The notes below the pieces were generated by a model. The model was not told where the DNA came from, did not search any database, and saw nothing but the letters and a program-made list of their open reading frames with translations. Shown here one piece after another: positions 1 to 9,841 of a stretch of DNA of 64,000 nt (within the stretch, counting starts at the first letter, position 1; every line of letters starts with the position of its first letter). This DNA comes from Candidatus Nitrohelix vancouverensis (GTDB taxonomy: Bacteria; Nitrospinota; Nitrospinia; Nitrospinales; VA-1), in assembly GCA_015698305.1 (NCBI GenBank), contig CP048620.1, positions 1,018,557 to 1,082,556 on the forward strand, given 5' to 3'. The position numbers and the translations under genes were made by a program.

Positions 1-45
1 GAGCGTTAAGGTCGCTAGCAGACAAAGAATTTTTTTGATTTTCAT
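1..45 (-). CDS. 5' end of an exported protein gene (cut by window edge)
   Basis: Reading leftwards from an ATG at 45-43 gives 15 codons, MKIKKILCLLATLTL, without a stop before the window edge. A short Lys-rich start followed by a run of Leu/Ile/Ala is the pattern of a Sec or lipoprotein signal peptide. The function is unknown because only the N-terminus is present. No convincing Shine-Dalgarno sequence precedes the ATG, which lowers confidence. Confidence 0.45.
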   Translation of the reverse strand, partial: MKIKKILCLLATLTL

Positions 46-598
46 GGTTTTCTGTCAATTAGTTTGCATTCATAAAACTAAAAGCAATTTCGGCGCCATT
101 AAAATTGCCATGGGCGCGTTGTACTGAGCATCGCCTTATTTTATACGGTATTTTTAGATTCGCTCATTAGGTTTACCGTCATATTTTTTTATTCTATGAG
201 GAAATACCCCGAATTGCATGTCAAATTTTTGAATGCAATCAAGGGGCTTGCGACCTTGAAATAATAAAATAGAGCTATTTGGGCGAGCCTTTGGAGGCGT
301 GTTGAGGTAACTCTAATCGCCGTGATTTTTCTTTTGAAGCGCTTCCTCTTTTTCAAAAATCGCAAAACGCTTTCATTTATAATTACTTAGGGGAATATTT
401 TGCTTGCCAATCTAATGGAAATTCCCTTATTATATTTGTGTAACAAGATGGGCGTGTCATCAGTTTTTTCGCGCAAGCTAAATATTCAACGGAAATTCAA
501 TGATTATTAAAAACTTGAAAATTTGGAGCATCGTTTGACCATCGCCTGACTGGGTCATACCGTCGTTTCATTGATTCAAGTTTGATTTATTTGCCATT
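46..598. other. Intergenic region between divergent genes
   Basis: A 553-base AT-rich stretch separates the cut-off leftward gene from the orphan gene that starts at 599. Apart from one promoter-like pair at 404-433 I see no RNA gene, no strong terminator and no ORF with a ribosome site. A 22-codon ORF at 196-264 has no ribosome site and was not accepted. Confidence 0.6.
404..433 (+). promoter_or_regulatory. Putative sigma70-type promoter
   Basis: TTGCCA at 404-409 and TATTAT at 428-433 each match the sigma70 consensus at five of six bases and lie 18 bases apart. The inferred transcript would start near 440 and leave a leader of about 160 bases before the gene at 599. This is a pattern match only. 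Confidence 0.35.
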
Positions 599-2455
599 AT
601 GCTGAATCCAGATCAAGTCCAGTTAATATCAAATCAACTTGATATCTTGAAGGACCAATTGAATCTGTGCGTCGAGAAATTAAAAAACGTGCAGACGATT
701 GAGCCTAAGGACAACAGCCCTGAAGAAGAGCGGGCGCGCTTGATCAATGTGATTCAGAAGCAGATCCCCAAACTGCCTCTCGCGCTGAACGAAGTATACG
801 AAAAAATCTCCAAGCAGGAAACCGACCCTAAAATCAAAATCCGTAGTCTGCAAAACATCGGTGAACTGTTTAAAAAAATGAAGCAGGAAATCGCCCGGAT
901 TTCTGAGGATCAATACGAAGCAAAGCTGGAAATTTATCGCCAGGAAATTTTCAAATCCATCGACATTGTCCTGGACCCGATCGATTTTCTTGTCCCAAAC
1001 GTCCGACATGAAATTGCGCATCTGGAGCGCTTTTATTCGCAGGCTTCAAATGCGGATAACCCCATTCTGCCCGAGCTTCTGGATTTGATCGAAAAAGCTG
1101 AGGGACGGGACATCACCCTGAGTCAGTTTCTGAATGGATATGAGGAGAAGGGCGCGCGGGTGCGCGGCTATAGCGAAATCCGGGTGCTCAATCGTCAGTT
1201 CTCTCCTTTTCAGTTTTATGAGAATTCGCCGGACGCCTATTGGCCCGTCAACTCCAGTTACAACCAGATGTGTAAAACCATCGAACCATTACTGCAGGAA
1301 AGAAAAGCGGAACCGGAGTTGGGGAAATTTTTGTATCGGGTAAAAAACAAGGAATTGTCGGTCGTGAAAATGAACGACATTTTCAAGGTGAACAAATTCC
1401 TGAGCGAACTGGTCAAGAAAACGGGAAAGAAATATTCGTATCGCAAAGAGGTAAAAAAAATCAAGTCGATGTTGCAGGATTTTGTAGCGCTGCAAAAATC
1501 CTTGATTGTTTACAACGATGATGAGTTGGAGAAAAAGGAAAAAATCATTCTCTATCGCCTGTCGACGGAAGCGGAAAAATCGCGCCTGAATATCATTCTG
1601 GATGAGGCTAAAAAATATATCGAAGCGAAAGAGTTGTCTTTTGCGCGACTCGACATGATTTTCTCCAAACTGTTCAACAAGGATTTCAATATTGTCGTTC
1701 AGGAGAAGAGCGCGGAGGACATCACCATTTCCATCACGCCGCATCACGAAAACAAATACGGACGAGACATACTGGAGCGCATCAACATCATCGTTCAGGA
1801 GATTGATTATTGGTACCCGGACGAGACGAAGCAACTCTTGTTTCAGAACCTGTCGCAGATAACGAAAAAAATCCAGGCGGATGAACCGATCGATAAAAAA
1901 GAATTTTTGTCCTTGATGAAGAAATACGATCAGGAGATCGAGACCAATATCCGCAATACCTACCCTGATAAAATCCGCGAGCTGAACACCGTGTTTCTGG
2001 CCTTCCAGAAAATGTTTGGCGGCAAGATGGAACGTGAACGGCTGGAGAAACGTCTGGAGGATAAAAGTTTGTGGGCGTTTATCACGCCTATGGTCAAAAG
2101 TATCTCGCGCAATTTATCGGTGCTGGCGTCAGGCAACGCTTCCCTCAAAAAAAATGTCAATAAATTCACTTTTCTGCAACCTGCCTCGGAAGAGTTGAAT
2201 CAATTGATTTACGATTTGGCAATGCAGATGTTTGTGCTGTTCGACGGGGTGGAGGGCAGGAGCGTGACGAACATGACCAACATCCTGTCGACCTTTAACG
2301 ACTGCCATGATATTTCGGCATTGTGGGCTTCGTTTGTGTATTATAGTAAAAAAACAGCAATGCCGAATCTGGCGGTGAATGAACGGGTCGTGATCCAGAT
2401 GAGTCAAAATCCTCGCTGTAAAACCTTGTTGGCAGAAATGTTCCCCGAGTCCTGA
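599..2455 (+). CDS. Large uncharacterised helical protein (618 aa)
   Basis: I do not recognise this protein. It has no signal peptide and no membrane segment, so it is probably cytosolic. It is rich in Glu, Lys, Leu and Ile throughout, with long predicted helices; the N-terminal ~45 residues and the stretches near residues 280-360 and 400-460 look coiled-coil-like. The C-terminal ~100 residues are more hydrophobic and could be a compact domain. No catalytic motif is visible. The start is the first ATG of a long open frame but has no clear ribosome site; TTTGATTTATTTGCC precedes it. It stands alone, with about 200 bases to the next gene. Confidence 0.75.
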   Translation: MLNPDQVQLISNQLDILKDQLNLCVEKLKNVQTIEPKDNSPEEERARLINVIQKQIPKLPLALNEVYEKISKQETDPKIKIRSLQNIGELFKKMKQEIARISEDQYEAKLEIYRQEIFKSIDIVLDPIDFLVPNVRHEIAHLERFYSQASNADNPILPELLDLIEKAEGRDITLSQFLNGYEEKGARVRGYSEIRVLNRQFSPFQFYENSPDAYWPVNSSYNQMCKTIEPLLQERKAEPELGKFLYRVKNKELSVVKMNDIFKVNKFLSELVKKTGKKYSYRKEVKKIKSMLQDFVALQKSLIVYNDDELEKKEKIILYRLSTEAEKSRLNIILDEAKKYIEAKELSFARLDMIFSKLFNKDFNIVVQEKSAEDITISITPHHENKYGRDILERINIIVQEIDYWYPDETKQLLFQNLSQITKKIQADEPIDKKEFLSLMKKYDQEIETNIRNTYPDKIRELNTVFLAFQKMFGGKMERERLEKRLEDKSLWAFITPMVKSISRNLSVLASGNASLKKNVNKFTFLQPASEELNQLIYDLAMQMFVLFDGVEGRSVTNMTNILSTFNDCHDISALWASFVYYSKKTAMPNLAVNERVVIQMSQNPRCKTLLAEMFPES

Positions 2456-2653
2456 CGGTTCTCCTTCCCTCTCGTTCTTGCGGCGAAATTACTGCGACGT
2501 CAGAGGCGTTTTATATCGCTGTCTGTTTTGCTTGCGTTGTCGCCTTGTAGTTTTGCGGTGATGAAATCGAACGAATAACGACGCGCACAAGCTCGTTTTG
2601 ATGTATAAATAGAGAAACACATTTTATTACAATTTTTTTCAAGGGATCGTTTC

Positions 2654-3487
2654 ATGAGTCGAGGGATCGTTGTCGTTTTGGGTTTTTCAATGTGGTTTGC
2701 GCTGTCGGGATGCGGCGACGAACAGGAAGAGCAGGCTCCGTTGAAATTGATTGAGCGCGAGGTGACCTGGGTTAAGGAAAAACCGGTTGAGACCACTCAT
2801 GAAGAGGTCCTGGATGGCAAGGAGCCGCTCCGTTCGTCCACTCCCGTTGACCCGGAGTTGGCGGCGCTGTTGAGACGCGGTGAAACGATCAAAACCAAAG
2901 TGCAGGATCGCGCATCCTGCCTCAAGCAAGTGGAGGCGTTGGATAAGACGCGCACTGCGGTGCAGGTGAATGGCGGCTTGTGGACCTGGTTCGAAAAACA
3001 CGAAACCCTGCGACCTTACTCGGATAAAGGGATGCAGTTGGACAGCAACACCAACAAGCTGGTGTTTGCGTTGCGCCATCTTTGCGAAACTTCGCAAGGG
3101 GTGCCGATCGCTCCTTTTGTGCGTCAATTGAATGCGAGAGTGGACGCGAGCGGTCTCGAAACGGTGCGGCAGGAATTGCTCGATCTTGGCAAGGCTCCGG
3201 CGGATGTCGAAATCTGGCTGAATTTTTCCGAGCGTTCGCGCAAGAAGAAAAACCGGGTGGTGGAGTATCCGGTGATTCAGTCCTTGATTGGCAAGGGCTC
3301 GGCGCTGGTAAAAAAATACGACGAATTATCGAAACGAACCGTGAGCAAAGACAATCTGGACGCGGCGCTCTCTGAAGCGCAGACCTTGTTGACGGTGCTG
3401 AACGAATTGTTGGGAGAGAATGAAACGCTGGTGATGGCGCTCGACGAGGACGTCAAACTGCCTTATTTCTTTCCGTCGGATATGTAG
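2654..3487 (+). CDS. Uncharacterised lipoprotein (277 aa)
   Basis: The N-terminus has a short basic region, a hydrophobic core and the lipobox LSGC near residues 18-21, so the mature protein should be a diacylated lipoprotein anchored at Cys21. The next ~50 residues are acidic and linker-like (DEQEEQ), followed by a helical domain rich in Leu, Glu and Lys. No known domain was recognised. AAGGGATCG shortly upstream could act as ribosome site. It ends in a TAG codon just before a short hairpin terminator, and faces the lon gene convergently. Confidence 0.75.
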   Translation: MSRGIVVVLGFSMWFALSGCGDEQEEQAPLKLIEREVTWVKEKPVETTHEEVLDGKEPLRSSTPVDPELAALLRRGETIKTKVQDRASCLKQVEALDKTRTAVQVNGGLWTWFEKHETLRPYSDKGMQLDSNTNKLVFALRHLCETSQGVPIAPFVRQLNARVDASGLETVRQELLDLGKAPADVEIWLNFSERSRKKKNRVVEYPVIQSLIGKGSALVKKYDELSKRTVSKDNLDAALSEAQTLLTVLNELLGENETLVMALDEDVKLPYFFPSDM

Positions 3488-3489
3488 GG

Positions 3490-3509
3490 ACGCGGGGCCA
3501 CCGCGTTTT
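3490..3509 (+). terminator. Rho-independent terminator-like hairpin
   Basis: ACGCGG (3490-3495) pairs with CCGCGT (3501-3506) around a GGCCA loop, followed by a short T run. It sits 2 bases after the lipoprotein stop codon and before the convergent lon gene. The stem is only 6 bp and the T tract short. Confidence 0.5.
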
Positions 3510-3558
3510 CATGATTCCCCTCTGTAGGCTTTCCTGAAGGGATTTTCTTTAAGAAGAC

Positions 3559-5973
3559 TCAGTTGAACGAGTTGACGCTGGGGCTGGTCCGTCGTTCTCT
3601 GGTTTTTCGCGCCGGGGTTTTCTTGCGCGCGGTTTTCTTCTTCATGACCTTGTATTTCCCCTGAAACGCCAGTTCGATCACTTCATCCATCGTGGTGACG
3701 GGGTGGAACTTCATGACTTTCCGAATACTGGCTGGAATTTCGATCAGGTCTTTTTCATTATCCGCCGGGATGATGATGTTGAATATTTCTTCCCGGTGCG
3801 CGGCCAGCGCTTTTTCCTTCAATCCGCCGATCGCAAGCACTTTTCCGCTCAATGTCAATTCGCCGGTCATCGCCAGGTCTTTGTTGACCGGAGCGCTCGT
3901 CAAGGCGGAGACCATTGCCGTGGCCATGGTGATGCCTGCCGACGGTCCATCCTTGGGCACGGCGCCCTCGGGGATGTGGATGTGAAAATCGTTCTTGTGG
4001 TAAAAATCTTTCGCCAGTCCCAGCTCTGCGGCGCGCGAGCGCACATAGCTCATCGCGGCTTCGGCGGATTCTTTCATCACGTCGCCCAGCTTACCCGTCG
4101 GCGACATGCGCCCTCTTCCCGATACCACGAGCGCTTCAATGGAGAGAATCTCTCCCCCCACTTCCGTCCAGGCAAGGCCGGTGGCGACGCCGGGGGCTTC
4201 TGAAATATCCTTGCGGCGTTTCTGGTATTTGGGAACACCCAGGTGTTTTTCAATCGCGGCTGGAGTGGTGGTCAGGCAGGCCTTCTTGCCTTCTTCAATT
4301 ACTTTTTTGACGGCTTTTCTGCATAAATTGGCCAGCTCTCTCTCCAGACTGCGAACGCCCGCCTCGCGTGTGTAATCGTGGATGATTTTATTCATCCCCG
4401 CTGACGATACGTTGAGATTGTTGGGGCTGAGTCCGTGGTCCTTCAATTTCTTGGGCAGGAGAAAGTTCTCTGCAATTTTGGTTTTTTCCGAATCCGTGTA
4501 ACCGGCCAGACGAATCACTTCCATGCGGTCGAGCAAGGGACCGGGGATGGTGTGCAGTACGTTGGCGGTGCAGATGAACAGGGCCTGAGACAAATCGTAA
4601 TCGATTTCCAGGTAATGGTCGTTGAAATTAGCGTTCTGTTCGGGATCGAGGACTTCGAGCAGGGCCGAAGCCGGGTCGCCGCGAAAATCAGAACCCATCT
4701 TGTCGATTTCGTCCAGCATGAAGACGGGATTGACGGTTCCGGCTTTTTTCATGCCCTGAATGATGCGACCGGGCAGGGCGCCGATGTAGGTTCTGCGATG
4801 TCCGCGAATTTCCGCCTCGTCGCGAATGCCGCCCAGCGATACGCGGACGAATTTTTTGCCGGTGGCGCGGGCGATGGATTTGCCGAGCGAGGTTTTACCG
4901 ACGCCGGGAGGGCCGACCAGACAGAGGATCGGGCCTTTCATTTTCTTGACCAGTTTGAGGACGGCAAGGTGTTCGATGATGCGTTCCTTGATTTTCTCAA
5001 GTCCAAAATGGTCTTCGTCGAGAACTTTTTGAGCTTCGTCGAGCAGGATTTTATCCTGACCGGCTTTCTTCTTCCAGGGCAGGTCGGACAGCCACTCGAT
5101 GTAGGTGCGGGCGACGGTCGCTTCGGCGGACATGGGTTGCATCAACTCCAGTCGCTTGAGTTCCTTGAGCGCGCGCTCGTGGACCTCTTTCGGCATTTTG
5201 GCTTTTTTGATCTGCGCTTCCAGCTCGTCGATGTCGGATTTGAACTCGTCGCGTTTGCCGAGTTCTTTCTGAATCGCCTTGATTTGTTCGTTCAGATAAA
5301 ATTCTTTTTGACTGCGCTCCATCTGCTTGCGCACGCGACCGTGAACGCGTTTCTCAATCTTCAAAATTTCCATTTCCGATTTGAGAATGCCGAGCAATTT
5401 CTGCAGGCGGTCGGCCGGGCTGTAGGTTTCCAGCAAATCCTGTTTGTCGGGAGTCTGGAAAACCATGTAGGCGGCGATGGTGTCGGCGTAGCGATGCGGT
5501 TCGGTGATTGCCGATGCCGCAGACACCGCTTCCAATGGAATTTTTGGATTCAGCTTGACGTATTGCTCAAAGGACTTGCCGACGCTTCTCATGAGCGCGG
5601 TGACGTCCTGGGTCGCTTTCGCTTCTTCTTCAATTTTTACGATTTCAACTTCATAGAAATCGGGGTTCTCGTAAAAAGACTGGATGCGCCCGCGTTGCAA
5701 ACCTTCGACGAGAACCTTCATGGTGCCGTCGGTGAGTTTCAGGATTTGCAGGATATTGGCGAGCGTGCCGGTGGCGTAGATGGAATCCGGCTCGGGGTCG
5801 TTGTCCGCGGGATTGCGTTGCGCGGACAGGAAAATATTCTTCTGTTCGGCCATGGCTTTTTCCAGAGCGCGAACGGACTTCTCCCTGCCAACGAACAAGG
5901 GGATGACCATGAATGGGAATACAACGATGTCCCTCAGCGGAAGCAGAGGGATTCCAGTTTTGTTTTCGTTCAT
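3559..5973 (-). CDS. lon: ATP-dependent protease Lon
   Basis: Lon degrades misfolded and regulatory proteins in the cytosol. At 804 residues it has full family length: an N-terminal substrate-binding domain ([20 protein letters not shown] near residue 10), an AAA+ module with Walker A GPPGVGKT near residues 352-360 and Walker B FMLDEIDK, and the C-terminal peptidase with the catalytic Ser in KDGPSAGI (~677) and Lys in GGLKEK (~719). It starts 1 base after the clpX stop, so the two are surely co-transcribed. Unusual is the last ~30 residues, a Lys/Arg/Thr-rich tail ([13 protein letters not shown]) beyond the normal Lon end. Confidence 0.98.
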   Translation of the reverse strand: MNENKTGIPLLPLRDIVVFPFMVIPLFVGREKSVRALEKAMAEQKNIFLSAQRNPADNDPEPDSIYATGTLANILQILKLTDGTMKVLVEGLQRGRIQSFYENPDFYEVEIVKIEEEAKATQDVTALMRSVGKSFEQYVKLNPKIPLEAVSAASAITEPHRYADTIAAYMVFQTPDKQDLLETYSPADRLQKLLGILKSEMEILKIEKRVHGRVRKQMERSQKEFYLNEQIKAIQKELGKRDEFKSDIDELEAQIKKAKMPKEVHERALKELKRLELMQPMSAEATVARTYIEWLSDLPWKKKAGQDKILLDEAQKVLDEDHFGLEKIKERIIEHLAVLKLVKKMKGPILCLVGPPGVGKTSLGKSIARATGKKFVRVSLGGIRDEAEIRGHRRTYIGALPGRIIQGMKKAGTVNPVFMLDEIDKMGSDFRGDPASALLEVLDPEQNANFNDHYLEIDYDLSQALFICTANVLHTIPGPLLDRMEVIRLAGYTDSEKTKIAENFLLPKKLKDHGLSPNNLNVSSAGMNKIIHDYTREAGVRSLERELANLCRKAVKKVIEEGKKACLTTTPAAIEKHLGVPKYQKRRKDISEAPGVATGLAWTEVGGEILSIEALVVSGRGRMSPTGKLGDVMKESAEAAMSYVRSRAAELGLAKDFYHKNDFHIHIPEGAVPKDGPSAGITMATAMVSALTSAPVNKDLAMTGELTLSGKVLAIGGLKEKALAAHREEIFNIIIPADNEKDLIEIPASIRKVMKFHPVTTMDEVIELAFQGKYKVMKKKTARKKTPARKTRERRTSPSVNSFN

Positions 5974-5974
5974 C

Positions 5975-7222
5975 CTAGCTGGCTTGTTTCTGGTTCAGGT
6001 AGACCATGAGAGGGTTTTCTTTTTTCAAAATAACGTCTTCGCTGATGACGATTTCCTCGATGTCCTTGCAGGATGGGAGATCGAACATGATATCGAGCAT
6101 GGCGTCTTCCAGCACAGCGCGCAAACCGCGCGCTCCGGTTTTTCTCTTGATGGCGTTTTGAGCCACCGCCAGAATCGCGCCGTCGGTGAAGCTGAGCTTG
6201 ACGTTTTCAAATTCGAATAATTTTTTGTACTGCTTAATCAGGGCATTCTTGGGTTCGGTCAATACGGTCATCAGGGATTTCTCGTCCAGCTCTTTCAAGG
6301 TGGCGACGACGGAGAATCGACCGACAAATTCAGGGATCAGGCCATAGCGCAGGAGGTCTTCCGGCTGAACCTGTTCGACGATGGCGTCGACGTCGGCTTT
6401 GGATTTGGAAACGATTTCCTGTCCGAAGCCGAGATTTTTCTTGCCGATGCGGTTGCGGATGACGCTGTCCAGACCGACAAATGCGCCGCCGCAGATAAAG
6501 AGAATATTCGTCGTATCGACCTGCAAGAATTCCTGATGCGGGTGCTTGCGGCCTCCCTGCGGGGGAACGCTTGCGGTGGTGCCTTCAATGATTTTCAGGA
6601 GCGCTTGTTGCACGCCCTCGCCGGACACGTCGCGGGTGATGGAGGGATTCTCCGATTTTCGCGAAATTTTATCGACTTCATCAATATAGATGATGCCGCG
6701 TTCGGCTTTTTCGACGTCGTAATCGGCGCTCTGCAGAAGTTTGAGGATAATGTTTTCAACGTCCTCGCCGACATAGCCGGCTTCCGTCAGTGTGGTCGCA
6801 TCAACGATGGTGAAAGGCACGTCGAGCATCTTGGCGAGAGTCTGCGCCATGAGGGTTTTTCCCGAGCCGGTCGGACCGATCAGGAGCACGTTGCTCTTTT
6901 GCAGTTCCACATCGCCCATGTCCACATTGGAATCGGCGCGCTTGAAATGGTTGTGCACCGCGACGGACAAGATTCTTTTGCAACGATCCTGCCCAACGAT
7001 GTACTGGTTCAGGTGCTCAAAAATTTCCTTGGGTTTTAACAGTCTTTGGAAATCTTCGCTCTTCTCTTGCGCCCATTCTTCGACCATGATCTCGTTGCAG
7101 AGTTCAATGCATTCGTCGCAGATATAGACGGTGGGTCCGGCGATGAGTTTTTTGACTTCTTCCTGGCTTTTGCCGCAGAAAGAACACCTGAAATTATTAT
7201 TGGCAGAATTTTTTTTAGCCAT
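5975..7222 (-). CDS. clpX: ClpXP protease ATPase subunit ClpX
   Basis: ClpX unfolds tagged substrates, including those carrying the ssrA tag encoded elsewhere in this window, and feeds them into ClpP. The 415-residue protein has the N-terminal zinc-binding domain (Cys13, Cys16, Cys35, Cys38), Walker A GPTGSGKT (116-123), Walker B IYIDEVDK and the sensor region typical of ClpX. The length is normal. It lies between clpP and lon in the order tig-clpP-clpX-lon, with 111 bases to clpP and 1 base to lon. Confidence 0.98.
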   Translation of the reverse strand: MAKKNSANNNFRCSFCGKSQEEVKKLIAGPTVYICDECIELCNEIMVEEWAQEKSEDFQRLLKPKEIFEHLNQYIVGQDRCKRILSVAVHNHFKRADSNVDMGDVELQKSNVLLIGPTGSGKTLMAQTLAKMLDVPFTIVDATTLTEAGYVGEDVENIILKLLQSADYDVEKAERGIIYIDEVDKISRKSENPSITRDVSGEGVQQALLKIIEGTTASVPPQGGRKHPHQEFLQVDTTNILFICGGAFVGLDSVIRNRIGKKNLGFGQEIVSKSKADVDAIVEQVQPEDLLRYGLIPEFVGRFSVVATLKELDEKSLMTVLTEPKNALIKQYKKLFEFENVKLSFTDGAILAVAQNAIKRKTGARGLRAVLEDAMLDIMFDLPSCKDIEEIVISEDVILKKENPLMVYLNQKQAS

Positions 7223-7333
7223 GAATCTCCCCGTTCAATTCAAATATAAGGCTTCCGGCGCGGGCCGCAAGTGGTTCATCATTGCTACGTATCTGATTAT
7301 ACAAATAGTTTAACAGAGTTTAGAGGCGCGTCG

Positions 7334-7966
7334 TTATTTTTTTGACGCGCCGCCTTTTTTCTGAACTTCATCGCGATGGCGGATGACATGGTCGATCAGG
7401 CCGTAGGCTTTGGCTTCTTCACCGGTCATATAGTTGTCGCGTTCGGTGTCGAGATGGAGCTTGTCGACGGGTTGGCCGCAATGCTCCGCCATGACCTGCT
7501 CGAGAATGGTGCGAACCCGGTTGATTTCCTGGGCCTGGATCTGGATGTCGGTGTGCTGTCCCTGAAAGCCGCCACTGGGTTGATGGATCATGATGCGTGA
7601 ATGCGGCAGTGCAAAACGCTTGTTCTTGGCGCCTGCAGTGAGCAGGAAGGCGCCCATGCTGGCGGCCTGTCCAAGGCAAATGGTCTGAATTTCGGGCTTG
7701 ATGTACTGCATGGTGTCGTAAATCGCCAGTCCAGAGCTGACCTGCCCGCCGGGGCTATTGATGTAGAGATAAATGTCCTGATCGGGTTCGTCGGATTCAA
7801 GAAACAGCAATTGTGCGATGGCCAGATTGGCGACGTTGTCGTCGATGGCGGTGCCGAGGAAAATGATCCGGTCTTTTAAAAGACGGGAATAAATATCGTA
7901 AGAACGTTCCCCACGACTGGTTTGTTCAACAACAATGGGGATGAGTTGGTTTGCAATGGGCGTCAT
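7334..7966 (-). CDS. clpP: ATP-dependent Clp protease proteolytic subunit ClpP
   Basis: This is the serine peptidase that forms the tetradecameric chamber partnered with ClpX. The 210 residues match the family length. Ser103 in GQAASMGAF and His128 in [10 protein letters not shown] are the catalytic pair, with an Asp further on completing the triad. The N-terminal region ([19 protein letters not shown]) is the usual ClpP start including the short propeptide. It is the second gene of the tig-clpP-clpX-lon block. Confidence 0.98.
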   Translation of the reverse strand: MTPIANQLIPIVVEQTSRGERSYDIYSRLLKDRIIFLGTAIDDNVANLAIAQLLFLESDEPDQDIYLYINSPGGQVSSGLAIYDTMQYIKPEIQTICLGQAASMGAFLLTAGAKNKRFALPHSRIMIHQPSGGFQGQHTDIQIQAQEINRVRTILEQVMAEHCGQPVDKLHLDTERDNYMTGEEAKAYGLIDHVIRHRDEVQKKGGASKK

Positions 7967-8067
7967 GAGATTCCTATATTTGAGGAGAGTGTAAAGATAA
8001 GCCTGTCTCCCGAATCGCTTTTAAATAAGTCCTTATAAACAAAGCAAATAGGGAAGGCCGACTGGTT

Positions 8068-9399
8068 TCAATTATCAGAAATTATTGTTTTTCTGTCAAC
8101 TAATTCTTCCTTGAGCGACGCGGTTTCCAAAATTGCGTCGAGGGTGCGGTTGCGTTTCATTCGCGAATGGAGTCGTGCCAGCAGACCGGATTTCATCCAT
8201 TCTTCCTTTAATTTTTTGATATTTCCGCCGCCGAGCATTTGGGCGATGCTGGCGACTTCTTTATCGATATCGGCTTCCGAGATTTCAATTTTCAGCTGGC
8301 GTGAAATTTTGTCCAGCAGAAATTCTTCGCGCAGAATTTTCACGGCGCCATCGGTGTGTTTCTCGCGGTCTTCGGTCGTCAGCGCTTCGGCTTCCGGCGC
8401 GGCGGCGCCCGCTTCTTGTCCCGCTTCCTTCTTTTTTTCTTCTTGCTTCATGAACTGGATTTGCTCGTCGAGCAGTCCGTCGGGCAGATCAATGGGGTTC
8501 ATTTCGACCAGCTTCAATGCCAGGTCTTTTTTGGCGCGTTGTTTGGCCTGCTCCCGTTCCATGTTCTGGAGTTCTTCGCGGATGCGGGTTTTCATGTCGG
8601 CAATGTCTTTGAAGTTTTTCTCCGGGTCGGCTTTTTGAGCGAACTCGTCGGTCAGCTCCGGCATGGTCTTGAGCTGGATGCCTCTCAGGGTCACGCTGAA
8701 ATCAACCGGTTTGCCGGCGATGTTCTTGTTGGGGTGCGCTTCCGGCAGGTCGACGGTGATGGTTTTTTGCTCGTTGATCTCCATTCCCAGAATGGGCGCT
8801 TCCATGCCTTCGATGAGCTGGCCGGTTCCCAATTGAACGATGTAGCCGTTGGCTTCGCTCCCTTCGAAGGATTCGCCGTTATAGCTTCCCTGAAAATCCA
8901 GTTTGACATAGTCCTTGTCCTGAGCCGCCCGGTCGGTGACGGGTTCGCTGACGAGGTGGCGCTGACGGTACATGTCGACGGCCTTGTCGACGTCTTCATC
9001 GGTGATCTCGCCGACTTTCATATCCAGCTCGATGCCGTTGTAGTCCTTGATCTCGAATTCCGGAATGATTTCGACCGAAGCGCTGACGGTGATGTCGGTG
9101 CCTTCTTCAGCTTGCACTTCAAGCAGGCTGGGCTGAGAGATGGCGCGCAGTTCTTTTTCCTCAATCGCGGCCATGACGCGGTCGCTGATCAACTGGGTGA
9201 GAACCTCTTGCTTCACTTCGGGACCGAAGCGTTGCTCGATGATAGATAGAGGAACCTTTCCGGGACGAAAGCCGGGCGCCTTGAAATCTTTGCCGACTTT
9301 ACGAAGGTAGGCGTCTACCTGGGATTTGTAGTCGGCATAAGGAATCACCAGAGTAATTTTTTTGTGCGTCAGGTCAATGTCTTCGATTTGAATAGTCAT
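8068..9399 (-). CDS. tig: Trigger factor (ribosome-associated chaperone, PPIase)
   Basis: Trigger factor binds nascent chains at the ribosomal exit tunnel. The 443-residue protein has the ribosome-binding signature FRPGKVP near residues 43-49, a central FKBP-like domain (DYVKLDFQGSYNGESFEGSE around 165-185) and a long helical C-terminal chaperone domain. An Ala/Glu-rich insert (KKEAGQEAGAAAPEAEALT) within the C-domain is low-complexity. It starts the tig-clpP-clpX-lon block, directly downstream of a tRNA-Leu gene on the same strand. Confidence 0.97.
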   Translation of the reverse strand: MTIQIEDIDLTHKKITLVIPYADYKSQVDAYLRKVGKDFKAPGFRPGKVPLSIIEQRFGPEVKQEVLTQLISDRVMAAIEEKELRAISQPSLLEVQAEEGTDITVSASVEIIPEFEIKDYNGIELDMKVGEITDEDVDKAVDMYRQRHLVSEPVTDRAAQDKDYVKLDFQGSYNGESFEGSEANGYIVQLGTGQLIEGMEAPILGMEINEQKTITVDLPEAHPNKNIAGKPVDFSVTLRGIQLKTMPELTDEFAQKADPEKNFKDIADMKTRIREELQNMEREQAKQRAKKDLALKLVEMNPIDLPDGLLDEQIQFMKQEEKKKEAGQEAGAAAPEAEALTTEDREKHTDGAVKILREEFLLDKISRQLKIEISEADIDKEVASIAQMLGGGNIKKLKEEWMKSGLLARLHSRMKRNRTLDAILETASLKEELVDRKTIISDN

Positions 9400-9436
9400 A
9401 AATCCGGTTTGCTTTTAAATTCGTGTTTTTAATAAT

Positions 9437-9515
<79 letters not shown>

Positions 9516-9568
9516 GTGCCGCCGTGTACCACGGGGCGATTCAATTTCCAAATAGAATAGATGGGATG

Positions 9569-9811
9569 TTATATCAGATTTGCGACGAATTGATAAAACT
9601 GAATTGCGGATTGCCCAATGGCCTGCAGTACCATGATGAAAAAAGCGCCGCCCACCACCAATGCCAGCCCGAAGGAAACTTTTTCCGAGAAACTTTCCTC
9701 ATGAATGTTTAAGGGTTTCTCTTCGGGGATGGGGTCTCGCTCATAGGCCAATTTGCGTTCGTAGGCTAATTTTCGCTCGTAGGCTATTTTAGTTTTTTTA
9801 CTCAAATCCAC
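9569..9811 (-). CDS. Small single-span membrane protein with AYERKL repeats (80 aa)
   Basis: The protein begins at a GTG (9811-9809) preceded by AGGAGAGG, a good although very close ribosome site. Residues 10-25 are three imperfect copies of the hexapeptide AYERKL, encoded by an 18-base tandem repeat. Residues ~45-70 form one hydrophobic segment (FGLALVVGGAFFIMVLQAIG), so the protein is probably a bitopic inner-membrane protein with a charged N-terminal tail. Function unknown. It lies between the tRNA and the beta-helix protein and might be co-transcribed with the latter. Confidence 0.6.
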   Translation of the reverse strand: MDLSKKTKIAYERKLAYERKLAYERDPIPEEKPLNIHEESFSEKVSFGLALVVGGAFFIMVLQAIGQSAIQFYQFVANLI

Positions 9812-9841
9812 CCTCTCCTGTGACTTGGATTTTTTATTATA

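Noticed and set aside
196-264. 22-codon ORF in the first intergenic region
   Set aside because: No ribosome site, no hydrophobic or other feature, and no promoter in the right place.
4435-6009. 524-codon open frame antisense to lon
   Set aside because: The opposite strand encodes intact Lon with all catalytic residues; the antisense product is Phe/Gly/Asp-rich without motif.
8356-9249. 297-codon open frame antisense to tig
   Set aside because: Complementary shadow of trigger factor, with the same Phe/Gly/Asp bias and no start signals.
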